The notes beneath the pieces were generated by a model, which had not been told where the DNA came from, did not search any database, and saw nothing but the letters and a program-made list of their open reading frames with translations. Of a stretch of DNA of 64,000 bases, positions 45,816-54,595 are shown piece by piece (position 1 is the first letter of the stretch; every line of letters begins with the position of its first letter). Both the position numbers and the translations under genes were made by a program. The DNA comes from Nocardia huaxiensis (GTDB lineage Bacteria; Actinomycetota; Actinomycetes; Mycobacteriales; Mycobacteriaceae). The stretch covers positions 5,580,001 through 5,644,000 of the forward strand of contig NZ_CP059399.1 in NCBI RefSeq assembly GCF_013744875.1, read 5' to 3'.

Positions 45816-47294
45816 TCAGATCTTCGACGCCGACTGGTCGAAGGTGAAGACACCGTTCGGGTCGTAGCGGCGGGCCGCCTCGAGCAGGCGGGCGGCATTG
45901 CGGCCGTAATAGGCGTTCGCCCAGTCGGGTAGGTCGGCGTCGATGTAGTTGACGTAGGCGGTGTTTCCGACGAGCGCGCCGAGACCATCACGGATCGCGG
46001 TGACGGTCGCACGGGCTTCGGCGTTGCTGGAGCCCGCGTAGATCTGCGCGGTCGCCAGCGCCCCGCGATGCGGAAAAGCCGTGTCCGTCGCGCCGATTCG
46101 CGCCACCGCCCCGCACAGACTGTCGAGCAGGATGTCGACGCCGGATCGGCCGGTCAGTAGTTCGGTGAGCCGGGCCGGTTCGCCGAGGGGACCGCCCAGT
46201 ACGCGGGAGGCGGCGGTGAACGAGTCCCGGCCGAGGATGCCACCGCCGTCGGTCCAGCTCGGACGGCATTGCTCCACGGCGACATTCGCGCAGCCGCCGA
46301 AATACAGCATGGCTTGCAAGTAGTCCATCGATGCCGTGTAGCGCACGGTCGGCTGGACCCCGGTCGCCGCTATCAGCCTGTCCAGCGCGGTATTCAGATC
46401 CGCCTCGCTGCCGACATAGCAGCCGTTGACGCGGCAGGTGGGCGGGCTACCGGCGGAAATGCCGAGGGCGGACCAGAACTCGTCGGGGGCCGTCGGGAGG
46501 TAGGACTGCCAGCCGCCGAGGACGTCGGTGAGGGTGCCGCCGGGAAAGAGCAGTTTGCACACGGCCAGTCGCGGCGCGGCCACGGTGCTGAAGGTGAACG
46601 AGGTGACCACACCGAAATTGCCGCCCCCTCCCCCGCGTAGCGCCCAGAACAGGTCGGGTTCGGAGTCCGCGCTCGCGACACGCGCCACGCCGTCGGCGGT
46701 GACTATCTGTACCGAAACCAGGTTGTCGCAGGTCAATCCGAACTTGCCGGTGAGGACGCCGTGCCCGCCGCCGAGCGTGAGCCCCGCGATGCCCACCGTC
46801 GGGCACGACCCGGCCGGTAGACATCGTCCGGCCTTCGCCAGTCCGGCATAGACGTCGATCAGGCGAGCGCCCGCGCCGATCACGGCTGTGCCATCCGGCT
46901 GCACCGCCACGGTGTTCATCGCCCCCACATCGACGATCACACCATTGTCCGGCGTCGAATATCCGGCGTAACTGTGACCACCGCTGCGGGCCGCCACCGA
47001 AATCTTCGCCGCGCCAGCCACTTCGATGCAGGCTTGCACATCGGGCACGTCTGCACACTGCGCAATCGCGACCGGCTGCCGCGCATCGAACAGCGGGTTG
47101 AACGCCAGTTTCGCTGTGCCGTACCCGGAATCGGAACCGAGGAACAACCGGCCCGCGAGCCGTCGGCGCAGCACCTCCCAATCCGGCTGCGGCCCCGCTG
47201 CTTCCGGCCCGCCGCGCGCCGGGCCGTCCGCGAGCATCGCGCACGCCACCCCCAACCCGGTCGCCGCCAGCATCTTTCGCCGACTCATCGCCAT
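45816..47294 (-). CDS. Secreted FAD-linked oxidoreductase (berberine-bridge type)
   Basis: 492 residues. The N-terminus MAMSRRKMLAATGLG is Tat-like (twin Arg), so export is likely. The FAD domain shows ARSGGHSYAGYSTPDNG, whose His (about residue 107) is the usual 8-alpha-N-histidyl site, and a Cys (about 163) in GSCPTVGIAGLTLGGGHG that could give a bicovalent flavin. The C-terminal BBE motif is YVNYIDADLPDWANAYYG. It probably oxidises a sugar or alcohol-like compound. The ATG 47294 has GGGGGAGGA 7 nt upstream. Confidence 0.88.
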   Translation of the reverse strand: MAMSRRKMLAATGLGVACAMLADGPARGGPEAAGPQPDWEVLRRRLAGRLFLGSDSGYGTAKLAFNPLFDARQPVAIAQCADVPDVQACIEVAGAAKISVAARSGGHSYAGYSTPDNGVIVDVGAMNTVAVQPDGTAVIGAGARLIDVYAGLAKAGRCLPAGSCPTVGIAGLTLGGGHGVLTGKFGLTCDNLVSVQIVTADGVARVASADSEPDLFWALRGGGGGNFGVVTSFTFSTVAAPRLAVCKLLFPGGTLTDVLGGWQSYLPTAPDEFWSALGISAGSPPTCRVNGCYVGSEADLNTALDRLIAATGVQPTVRYTASMDYLQAMLYFGGCANVAVEQCRPSWTDGGGILGRDSFTAASRVLGGPLGEPARLTELLTGRSGVDILLDSLCGAVARIGATDTAFPHRGALATAQIYAGSSNAEARATVTAIRDGLGALVGNTAYVNYIDADLPDWANAYYGRNAARLLEAARRYDPNGVFTFDQSASKI

Positions 47295-47427
47295 TGCCGC
47301 GTCCTCCCCCGAGGATGTGCCCGGCGCGATCACGCCCGGCACACACGTCACCTTCTATCGTGACTATCGCGGCCCGTGACTGTCACGTTGACGAAACGAC
47401 TGCCCGGCAGAGAGTTTCGCGGCGCGG

Positions 47428-48021
47428 CTACAGCAGGCCGTCGGCCAGGCGCGTCCAGTCCGCGAGGACCTGCTTGCGGCGCAGCCGATCCCGGCCCACC
47501 ATCTCGTCCAGGGTGGCCCCGCGCACCAGATTGATGGTCATCCAGAACGCATTCTCGAGGCGTTCACGCGGCACCTCGATCCGCGCACCGCAGGCATCGA
47601 GCAGCTCGACCGTCAATTCATGCTGCACCCGCAGCATCTCCCGGCGCAGCTCGCGATCATTGGCGATGCCGACATACAGCTCCACCGCCGCCTTGCCCAG
47701 CTTGCCGGAGAACGGCGCGGTCACGAACTCCACCAGCACCTCTCCCGGCGAGGCCGTGTCCGCGAGGCTGCGAGCCCGGCGCTGCAGCGCCTCCCGCTGC
47801 CGCTGCGTCAGATGCTCGATGGTCTGCGCGAACAACTCCTGCCGCGTGTGGAAGTGATGCAACTGCGCACCGCGTGTCACACCCGCCCGCGCGGTGATGT
47901 CGGCGATGGAGGCACTCGCGTACCCCACCTCGGCGAGGCTGTCGATCGCGGCATCCAGCAGCAGCGCCCGCGTGCGCAGACTCTTCTCCTGATGCTTGTT
48001 CGGGGGCAGGGCGGAAACCAC
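47428..48021 (-). CDS. TetR-family transcriptional repressor
   Basis: 197 residues. The N-terminal helix-turn-helix is typical (TRALLLDAAIDSLAEVGYASASIADITARAGVTRGAQLHHF); the rest is an all-helical ligand domain. GTG 48021 is the start that leaves a short tail before the DNA-binding domain and does not run through the operator. It is divergent from the acyl-CoA dehydrogenase gene, with a perfect palindrome between them, so it probably controls both genes in response to an acyl-CoA or fatty acid. Confidence 0.87.
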   Translation of the reverse strand: MVSALPPNKHQEKSLRTRALLLDAAIDSLAEVGYASASIADITARAGVTRGAQLHHFHTRQELFAQTIEHLTQRQREALQRRARSLADTASPGEVLVEFVTAPFSGKLGKAAVELYVGIANDRELRREMLRVQHELTVELLDACGARIEVPRERLENAFWMTINLVRGATLDEMVGRDRLRRKQVLADWTRLADGLL

Positions 48022-48045
48022 GACGTCAGTGTAGCCGGATACCGA

Positions 48046-48071
48046 AATTGCGTGCTGTCTTGCACGCAATT
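48046..48071. promoter_or_regulatory. TetR operator between the divergent regulator and acyl-CoA dehydrogenase genes
   Basis: A perfect 10-bp inverted repeat, AATTGCGTGC and GCACGCAATT, separated by 6 bp (TGTCTT). It lies 25 bp from the regulator start and 80 bp from the dehydrogenase start, in AT-richer DNA than its surroundings. Confidence 0.85.
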
Positions 48072-48151
48072 GGATGCAGGTCGTAATGTGCTCGACAGCG
48101 GCCCCACCTGTCGGCCGCCCCGCACCCGCCATCCGCCGGAGAATGGAAGCC

Positions 48152-49294
48152 ATGCCCGTCGATCGCCTGCTCCCCACCCCCGAGGCCCACGACCTGATCG
48201 AGCTCTCCCGCGAGATCGCCGACAAGGTCCTCGAACCGATCGCCGCCGATTACGAGAAGCAGGAACGGTATCCGGACGAGGCCTTCCGGGCGCTGGGCGC
48301 GGCCGGGCTGCTGAGCCTGCCGTACCCGGAGGAATTCGGCGGCGGCGCCCAGCCGTACGAGGTCTACCTGCAGGTGCTCGAGGAACTTGGGGCCCGCTGG
48401 GCGGCGGTGGCCGTGGCCGTGAGCGTGCACAGCCTGTCCTGCCATCCCCTGTTCGCCTACGGCACCGAGGAGCAGAAGCAGCGCTGGCTCCCGGACATGC
48501 TGTCCGGCAACCTCATCGGCGCCTACAGCCTGTCCGAGGCACACGCCGGCTCCGACGCCGCCGCCCTGCGCTGCCGCGCCGTCGCCTCCGCCGACGGCTA
48601 CCGCCTCACCGGCACCAAAGCCTGGATCACCAACGGCGGCAAGGCCGACTACTACACGCTGTTCGCCCGCACCGGCGAGGGCTCCCGCGGCATCTCCTGC
48701 TTCCTCGTGCCCGCCGACCTGGAAGGTTTGTCCTTCGGCAAGCCCGAAGAAAAGATGGGCCTGCGCGCCGTCCCCACCACCACCGCCGCCTACGACAACG
48801 CCCTCCTCCCCGCCGACCGCCTCATCGGCGCCGAAGGCCAGGGCCTCCCCATCGCCTTCAGCGCCTTGGATTCCGGCCGCCTCGGCATCGCCGCCGTGGC
48901 CACCGGCATAGCCCAGCGCGCCCTCGACGACGCCGTCGCCTACGCCAAGGACCGAGAAGCCTTCGGCCGCCCCATCATCGACCACCAGGGCCTCGGCTTC
49001 GTCCTCGCCGACATGGCCGCCGCCGTCGACTCCGCCCGCGCCACCTACCTCGACGCCGCCCGCCGCCGCGACGCCGGCCTCCCCTACTCCCGCCAAGCCA
49101 GCGTCGCCAAACTCACCGCCACCGACGCCGCCATGAAGGTCACCACCGACGCCGTCCAGGTCCTCGGCGGCTACGGCTACACCCAGGACTTCCCCGTCGA
49201 GCGCTACATGCGCGAAGCCAAAATCACCCAGATCTTCGAGGGCACCAACCAGATCCAGCGCCTGGTGATCGCCCGCAGCGTGGCCAACGGCTGA
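48152..49294 (+). CDS. Acyl-CoA dehydrogenase
   Basis: 380 residues, full length. FAD-binding patterns YSLSEAHAGSDAAAL and KAWITNGGKADYY, the C-terminal AVQVLGGYGYTQDFPVERYMRE, and the catalytic glutamate in IFEGTNQIQ (about residue 362) are present. It introduces the 2,3-double bond in acyl-CoA; chain length or branching preference is not evident. ATG 48152 is preferred; ATG 48143 is close behind. It is controlled probably by the divergent TetR repressor. Confidence 0.93.
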   Translation: MPVDRLLPTPEAHDLIELSREIADKVLEPIAADYEKQERYPDEAFRALGAAGLLSLPYPEEFGGGAQPYEVYLQVLEELGARWAAVAVAVSVHSLSCHPLFAYGTEEQKQRWLPDMLSGNLIGAYSLSEAHAGSDAAALRCRAVASADGYRLTGTKAWITNGGKADYYTLFARTGEGSRGISCFLVPADLEGLSFGKPEEKMGLRAVPTTTAAYDNALLPADRLIGAEGQGLPIAFSALDSGRLGIAAVATGIAQRALDDAVAYAKDREAFGRPIIDHQGLGFVLADMAAAVDSARATYLDAARRRDAGLPYSRQASVAKLTATDAAMKVTTDAVQVLGGYGYTQDFPVERYMREAKITQIFEGTNQIQRLVIARSVANG

Positions 49295-49305
49295 TCTCAT
49301 AGACT

Positions 49306-49348
49306 GTCCAGGCGTTGTCCGAAAGGGAGGAACCGGACACGCCTGGAC
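49306..49348 (+). terminator. Hairpin terminator after the acyl-CoA dehydrogenase gene
   Basis: A 15-bp stem with one bulged T (GTCCAGGCGTTGTCCG against CGGACACGCCTGGAC), 12-nt loop. It starts 11 bp after the stop. It overlaps the region before the next plus-strand gene at 49367. Confidence 0.8.
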
Positions 49349-49366
49349 TGGAGGGTGGGCTGACCA

Positions 49367-49993
49367 TTGACCGAGCACACGACTACGCCGGGGTTGCCGG
49401 TGCGGCGTGACGAATCCGTGGGGGCAGAGCGGGCGCGTGTTTCCGTTCGGATCATGTGGATCCTCGGCGCCCTCGCCTGGTTTTTCGCGGGGATTGCGGC
49501 GCTGGTCGCGGGTATGTTGTCGGCTCGCTTTCGCTGGTTGGGTGTGGTGCCCGTCTGGGGCTGGGCGGCCTGCTGGACTGTGGCGGTGGTGTTCCTTGCC
49601 CTCGGGCCGGCGGTGTGCCGGCAGCGCAAGCGGGTGTGGATCACGCTTGCCGCGCTCCTCGGGGTGGTGACGGCGCCGCTGTGGGCGCTGACCTTATTCG
49701 CGGTGATGTGGGATGACAACAGCAAGGTCGTTGCCACGACAGTGAGTCCCGATGGGCGGCTCGAAGCCGTCACCGAGGAGTTCTACAACGTCATCGATCC
49801 GTCCTGCCGAGTTCGGATTCGGGAGCGTGCCGGCCTGCTGAGTCGGCAGTTCATCGTCTGGAAGCGGATCGAAGCCAGTTGTCCCACGGACGTGTCCTTC
49901 CTGGACAACTCCACGATCAGCATCACCCCGGCGGGCAGCCGGAATCCGGTGACGATCGCCATCGACACGGCCCGGATGCAGGGTGCCGACTGA
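49367..49993 (+). CDS. Membrane protein of unknown function
   Basis: 208 residues. Three hydrophobic segments (about 29-50, 57-80, 89-115) are followed by an extracytoplasmic C-terminal domain of about 90 residues with two cysteines (PSCRVRI, ASCPTDV). The TTG start comes just after GGAGGGTGGGC. The family is not recognised. Downstream lies ligA in the same direction, 51 bp on. Confidence 0.68.
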   Translation: MTEHTTTPGLPVRRDESVGAERARVSVRIMWILGALAWFFAGIAALVAGMLSARFRWLGVVPVWGWAACWTVAVVFLALGPAVCRQRKRVWITLAALLGVVTAPLWALTLFAVMWDDNSKVVATTVSPDGRLEAVTEEFYNVIDPSCRVRIRERAGLLSRQFIVWKRIEASCPTDVSFLDNSTISITPAGSRNPVTIAIDTARMQGAD

Positions 49994-50044
49994 TCTCGTC
50001 CCTACGACACCTGGGTGTCGGTCGGTTTGGGTAGCGTCTGGGCT

Positions 50045-52033
50045 GTGGAAACTGGGGCACGTATTCAAGAGCTGGCCGATCGGATCGTGGCGCTGCGGGA
50101 GGCCTACTACCAGGGCGAACCGCTCGTCGCCGATGCGGACTACGACGCGGTCGAGGATGAACTACGCGGGTTGATCGACGCGCATCCCGAGCTGGCGCCG
50201 GATCCCAATCCGTTGGAATCGGTTGGGGCGCCAGGGGTTCTGCACGCACCGGTGCGGCATTCGCGGCCCATGCTGTCGCTGGAGAAGTCGACGACGCCCG
50301 AGCAGGTGGCGGCGTTCTTCGACCGGTTTCCAGGGCAGTCGGTGGTGGTCATGCCCAAGCTGGACGGATTGTCGCTGGCGCTGGTTTTCGAAGACGGGCG
50401 GCTGGCTCGGGCGGTGACCCGCGGCGACGGCACCACCGGTGATGACGTGACCATGCTGGTGCGTGCACTGGTCGACGGGGTGCCGGCGCGGATCGACCTG
50501 CCGGGGCGGGTGGAGGTGCGGGGTGAGGCCGTCATGCTGCGGTCCACGTTCGCGGCCTACAACACCGCGCATCCGGACAAGCCGTTGATCAATCCGCGCA
50601 ATGCGGCGGCGGGGACACTGCGGGCCAAGGATCCGGCGACGGTGGCCGAGCGGCGGTTGCAGTTCTTCGGATTCGACCTGGATGCGCCCGAGGGGGCGGC
50701 GGTCGACCTGGAAGAGGGGCTCGCGGCGCTGGGGATCGCGGGCGCGCAGATGCGGCACTGCGAGGACGCCACGCAGGCGCAGGCGGCGATCAGCGCAATC
50801 GAGCAGGGGCGCAACGCACTTGATTACGATCTCGACGGGGCGGTGCTGCGGCTCGCCGATCGCGGGGCGTACGCGGCGGCGGGGACTCGCTCGAATTCGC
50901 CGCGCGGGGCGCTGGCGTTCAAGTTCGCGGCCGAGGAGAAGACCACGCTGCTGCGCGAAGTCGTGTGGGATGTGGGCAAGACCGGCAAGATCGTGCCGGT
51001 GGCGTGGCTGGAGCCGGTGTTCGTGGGTGGCACCACGGTCACCAAGGCCACGCTGGCCAATCAAGAGGTGATCCGGGCTCGCGACATCAAGGTCGGCGAC
51101 ACCGTGCTGGTGCGGCGGGCGGGCGATGTGATCCCGTTCGTGGCGGGCGTGCTGGATGCGTCCAAACGCACGGGCGAAGAGCTGGAGATCGTCCCACCCA
51201 CCGTGTGCCCGTCATGTGAGCAGCCGGTCACCGAGCAGGGCAATAGCCGGGAGTTGTTCTGCACCAATGTTTCCTGTCCGGCGCAGACGGTGCGCAGGCT
51301 GATCCACTGGGCCTCGCGGGCCGCAGCGGATATCGATGCGATCGGTCAGGTGTGGATCGAAAAGCTCGCTGAGGCGGGCGATTTGGAGAATCCGTCGGAC
51401 TTCTACACGCTGACCAAGGAACGTCTGCTCGAATTCGACCGCGTCGGTGAGGTTTCGGCCACCCGCATGATCGAGTCGATCGATGCCAGCCGCCAGGTCG
51501 GGCTGCGCCGGGCGCTGATCGGGCTGGCGATTCCGATGGCCTCCGACGGCACCGCCGCCCGATTGGCTCGTGCCGGATTCGCGTCACTGGAAGAGGTCGC
51601 CGATGCGGGTGAGGAACGGCTGGTCGAGGTGGACGATATCGGGCCGAAAGTTGCCGCGTCCCTGGCCGCGCACCTCACCCGCCTGCGCCCGGAACTGGAA
51701 CGGCTACGCGCGGCAGGGGTGTCCCTGGACGTCCGCGAAGAGGACCTGCCTCCGGTCGTGGCGGCGGGAGCACCCCTCGAAGGCAAGACAGTCGTGATCA
51801 CCGGAGCCATCAGCGACCCGCGATCCGGCGAGAAGGTGGCCCGCCCGACCTTCCAGCGCCTGTGCGAAAAGGCCGGGGCCACAGCAGCTTCCTCGGTGTC
51901 GGCGAACACCGACATGCTCATCACCGGCGCGGGAGTCGGCGACAGCAAGCTGACCAAGGCCGAGAAGCTCGGCGTCGAGGTCGTCGACCAGGGTGAGATC
52001 TGGAAACTACTGATCGACGCCAACGTCGTCTGA
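50045..52033 (+). CDS. ligA: NAD-dependent DNA ligase LigA
   Basis: 662 residues. Domain Ia (DADYDAVEDELRGL), adenylation domain with the catalytic lysine in MPKLDGLSLAL (Lys105), RAVTRGDGTTGDDVT, an OB domain, a four-cysteine zinc finger (CPSCEQPV, then CTNVSCPA), helix-hairpin-helix repeats (VDDIGPKVAASL) and a C-terminal BRCT domain (GKTVVITGAI). All domains are intact. It seals nicks using NAD+. The neighbours are not gatCAB, where mycobacterial ligA usually lies, so this may be a second ligase. Start GTG 50045. Confidence 0.93.
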   Translation: METGARIQELADRIVALREAYYQGEPLVADADYDAVEDELRGLIDAHPELAPDPNPLESVGAPGVLHAPVRHSRPMLSLEKSTTPEQVAAFFDRFPGQSVVVMPKLDGLSLALVFEDGRLARAVTRGDGTTGDDVTMLVRALVDGVPARIDLPGRVEVRGEAVMLRSTFAAYNTAHPDKPLINPRNAAAGTLRAKDPATVAERRLQFFGFDLDAPEGAAVDLEEGLAALGIAGAQMRHCEDATQAQAAISAIEQGRNALDYDLDGAVLRLADRGAYAAAGTRSNSPRGALAFKFAAEEKTTLLREVVWDVGKTGKIVPVAWLEPVFVGGTTVTKATLANQEVIRARDIKVGDTVLVRRAGDVIPFVAGVLDASKRTGEELEIVPPTVCPSCEQPVTEQGNSRELFCTNVSCPAQTVRRLIHWASRAAADIDAIGQVWIEKLAEAGDLENPSDFYTLTKERLLEFDRVGEVSATRMIESIDASRQVGLRRALIGLAIPMASDGTAARLARAGFASLEEVADAGEERLVEVDDIGPKVAASLAAHLTRLRPELERLRAAGVSLDVREEDLPPVVAAGAPLEGKTVVITGAISDPRSGEKVARPTFQRLCEKAGATAASSVSANTDMLITGAGVGDSKLTKAEKLGVEVVDQGEIWKLLIDANVV

Positions 52034-52135
52034 TCGACGCTGATCGGGCAGCGGTGTGGAACGCCGCTGCCCGCTGGTGTTCGCGAGATCACTGCTGCCC
52101 ATACAGGTTTCAGCGCCGACTATGCGCCGATCCGG

Positions 52136-52477
52136 TCATGCCGCGGGCGGTAGCCCGGCAATCGCACGCTTGAGATCGGCCAGCGAAATCATCCGATCGG
52201 CGTCGTTCTCCGCGAGCCCCTCGTCGATCCAGCCACGAATGAGCGCGGACCGATCCATCCCCCGCTCGTCACAGATGGCCTGAATCGCTTCGCGCTGCCG
52301 ACGGGTGAGCCGAATCGTGGTCACCACCAGGATGTCCTCCGGATCCTCCGGAACCGGCGGCAACTCCGGCACGGCCAGACTGTCGTCGATGACCAGTTCC
52401 CCGGCCTCGAAAGCATCCGCCAGGCCCAGGGTCTCGGCCAGGACCTTGGCGTCGTCGTATTCACTACGTCCCGTCAT
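52136..52477 (-). CDS. Ribbon-helix-helix (CopG-like) antitoxin
   Basis: 113 residues. A long acidic N-terminus rich in Pro precedes a ribbon-helix-helix segment near residues 60-95 (VTTIRLTRRQREAIQAICDE, then DRSALIRGWIDEG). It probably binds both its own promoter and the toxin. The ATG 52477 overlaps the upstream toxin stop (TGATG). Confidence 0.75.
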   Translation of the reverse strand: MTGRSEYDDAKVLAETLGLADAFEAGELVIDDSLAVPELPPVPEDPEDILVVTTIRLTRRQREAIQAICDERGMDRSALIRGWIDEGLAENDADRMISLADLKRAIAGLPPAA

Positions 52478-52758
52478 CACCGGCTCTCCCATTCCTCGAA
52501 ATCAGCGATGTCCTGCGATTCGGTCATCGGTTTGGCCCCGATGATCTGCCAGTCCAAGGCGCCCAGCTCGCGCAACGCGACGATGATCGGCTTCCCGTCC
52601 CGCGTGCGTGCCCACACCTGCAAAACCCGCAACCCGGTCTTGCTGGTGCTCATGCGCGGCCACCGATACCGGCTCTCCAACGCCTCCACGACCTCATCGG
52701 CGGTCAAACCGACCTCGGCCAAGCGTGCCGAGAGCCACGGCAACCATTCATACGGCAC
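52477..52758 (-). CDS. Small RelE/BrnT-like toxin candidate
   Basis: 93 residues. GTG start. The predicted fold is beta-rich with WLPWLSARLAEVGLTADEVV at the start and GLRVLQVWARTRDGKPIIVAL followed by IIGAKPMTE, an arrangement resembling BrnT-like toxins, but the sequence is divergent and the usual catalytic residues are not clear. It is directly coupled to a ribbon-helix-helix gene, in toxin-then-antitoxin order as in brnTA. Toxin activity is inference from this pairing. Confidence 0.6.
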   Translation of the reverse strand: MPYEWLPWLSARLAEVGLTADEVVEALESRYRWPRMSTSKTGLRVLQVWARTRDGKPIIVALRELGALDWQIIGAKPMTESQDIADFEEWESR

Positions 52759-52797
52759 ACACTCGAGAATACAGCGGTAATACGCGAAGGTCGACGG

Positions 52798-54108
52798 CTA
52801 ATGCCTGACGACGGCGATTTCCGCCCCGTTGTTGCTTGTGTCCTTGGAACGCTTGCGCGCGTCGATTCCGGCCATCGCGCGCCGCCCGAGTTCATGGCAC
52901 GGCTTCTCGATCACGCGGTAGGTGACGGTCGCGACCACCAGCGCACAGATCACCCAGGTGCCCAAGGTGAGCCAGGCTGCGGGAATACCGGCGACGGACG
53001 TACTCCACCGGGGCATCGCTTCGAGTATCAGCCAGTGCACGAGGTAGAGGGAGAAGCTGATCCGGCCCAAGAACAGCAGGGGACGTGGGAAGGAACGGCC
53101 GCGCAACAGCAGAAAGGCGGCGACGAAGAGGTAGGCGGGAATGATGGTGGTGGGCTGCTTGACCCACGTCACCCAGACACCGCTGTCCGGGTCGAAGAAC
53201 GGTGGGAGGAAGACGCTGGTCGCGAAGATGGCGCAGAGGGCGAGTCCGAACACCGCCCATCCCTGCCTCGGGGTGATCTCGCCCGATGTCATTCGAAAAA
53301 GGACGGTGCCGACGAACATCGTGGCGAAATACACGAAGGTCAGTACCGATGGTCCCGGCTGGTTGAGAACCAATGGGGCAGTGACGAATACGAGCAGCAT
53401 CGCGGCGATACCCAGGCGCCGGTCACCTGCCAGACGCGCGAACACCACCGCGACCAGGACAGTCACGACCAGGACGCCGCCACGCGTGAGGAGGTTCGCC
53501 CCCGCCCCGGTGACCAGCGAGGGCGGCAGGGACATCCCCGGGCCGATCAGTGCGATCGCGAGAACAGCCAGTGGCACCGATCGACGATTGAGCCGGCCGA
53601 TCAGCAGCAGCGACAGGAACAGGTAGAACCCCAACTCATAGGACAGCGACCATGCGGGCAGGACTATCTGGATGTCCGGGTGCCCGATGAAGAGCTGCGC
53701 CATGGTGAGGTTCGTCAGGAAATTGGGCACCGGGGCGGCCAGGAAAATCGGCTTCAGGTCGTACCGGCCAACCCAGTGCAGGATCATCGCCGCGATCAGG
53801 CAGACCCAGTACAGCGGGTACAGCCGGAAGAACCGGCCCACCCAGAACGCACCGAGGGACCGCCCACGCTCCAGCGACGCCGGAATGATGAACCCACTGA
53901 CGAGGAAGAAGACGACGACACCGAACTGCCCCACCCCGAAATGTGCTTGCGAGAACCGAAAGTATTCCGGCCAGAGCCGCTCCGACGCGTGCTGAAACAC
54001 AACCGCCAACGCGGCCAGTCCACGAAGCGCATCCAAGAACTCGTACCGGTCGCCCCCACCGCGCGGCGCTCGTTCAACTGGTGTGGCAACGGGTCTGTCG
54101 ACGGTCAT
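52798..54108 (-). CDS. Acyltransferase-3 family membrane protein
   Basis: 436 residues with about ten membrane segments, acyltransferase-3/OafA type. The N-terminal YEFLDALRGLAALAVVFQHA holds the conserved R and H region, and WSLSYELGFYLFL is the usual W-S-x-E-like motif. It probably O-acylates a cell-surface sugar or glycolipid. ATG 54108 begins just before the family start. The extra upstream frame is not convincing. Confidence 0.88.
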   Translation of the reverse strand: MTVDRPVATPVERAPRGGGDRYEFLDALRGLAALAVVFQHASERLWPEYFRFSQAHFGVGQFGVVVFFLVSGFIIPASLERGRSLGAFWVGRFFRLYPLYWVCLIAAMILHWVGRYDLKPIFLAAPVPNFLTNLTMAQLFIGHPDIQIVLPAWSLSYELGFYLFLSLLLIGRLNRRSVPLAVLAIALIGPGMSLPPSLVTGAGANLLTRGGVLVVTVLVAVVFARLAGDRRLGIAAMLLVFVTAPLVLNQPGPSVLTFVYFATMFVGTVLFRMTSGEITPRQGWAVFGLALCAIFATSVFLPPFFDPDSGVWVTWVKQPTTIIPAYLFVAAFLLLRGRSFPRPLLFLGRISFSLYLVHWLILEAMPRWSTSVAGIPAAWLTLGTWVICALVVATVTYRVIEKPCHELGRRAMAGIDARKRSKDTSNNGAEIAVVRH

Positions 54109-54451
54109 CGGCCGACACCCTCGAAGCGCTCGGAAAGAAATATCGGCCAGCAATTCGGGTGAAACACCCGAGATTAGTAGCACGCTGTGTACCACCCCGC
54201 AAACGGCCGGTGCCCGAACTCCTCCCGGGTCTGCTGCGAAATCAGTGTGCGCCGGGACCGGACCTCGCATCCGTTGCAGCCCATGCGTTTTCAGGTACAG
54301 AGCAACAGTAGCGGCCCTGTCCTCACGGACCGGGCCGCTACCAAGTGGACCTGACGGACCAGCATACGAACCGCGCGGTCCCGGTCGGCGGACCGGACAT
54401 CATGATCCGCGCGGTGGATACCTGACGGTGATGGCCGCTGTCCTAAGCCGC
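54109..54451. other. Intergenic region without a recognised gene
   Basis: About 340 bp between the acyltransferase gene and the small gene at 54452. The only structure seen is a terminator-like hairpin (54308-54341). No promoter motif or repeat stands out. Confidence 0.5.
54308..54341 (-). terminator. Hairpin terminator downstream of the small gene at 54452
   Basis: GTAGCGGCCC pairs with GGGCCGCTAC, extended inside by four more pairs (GTCC/GGAC) after one mismatch, loop TCAC. It lies 111 bp after the stop of the 47-residue gene, on the transcription side of that operon. Confidence 0.65.
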
Positions 54452-54595
54452 CTACTTGGCGGTTTTGGCGGCCGTGGGACGTGGCGGGAGCTTACGACCG
54501 AGAATTTTCTCGGCTTCGCGACGACGCTCGGCAATCTGCTCGGGAGTGAGCTTCACCCGAGTGACGCGGCTGGACCCCTGCGTCAACGCACTCAT
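54452..54595 (-). CDS. 47-residue basic protein coupled to the ADP-ribosyltransferase remnant
   Basis: Too short for routine gene lists but well supported: a GAGGAGG ribosome site 5-6 nt before the ATG and an ATGA overlap with the stop of the preceding frame. The product starts MSALTQGSSRVTRVKL, then LTPEQIAERRREAEKILGRK forms a charged helix, and ends in a Pro/Lys tail. Its function is unknown. By position it could be an immunity or regulatory partner of the upstream enzyme, which is a guess. Confidence 0.6.
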   Translation of the reverse strand: MSALTQGSSRVTRVKLTPEQIAERRREAEKILGRKLPPRPTAAKTAK

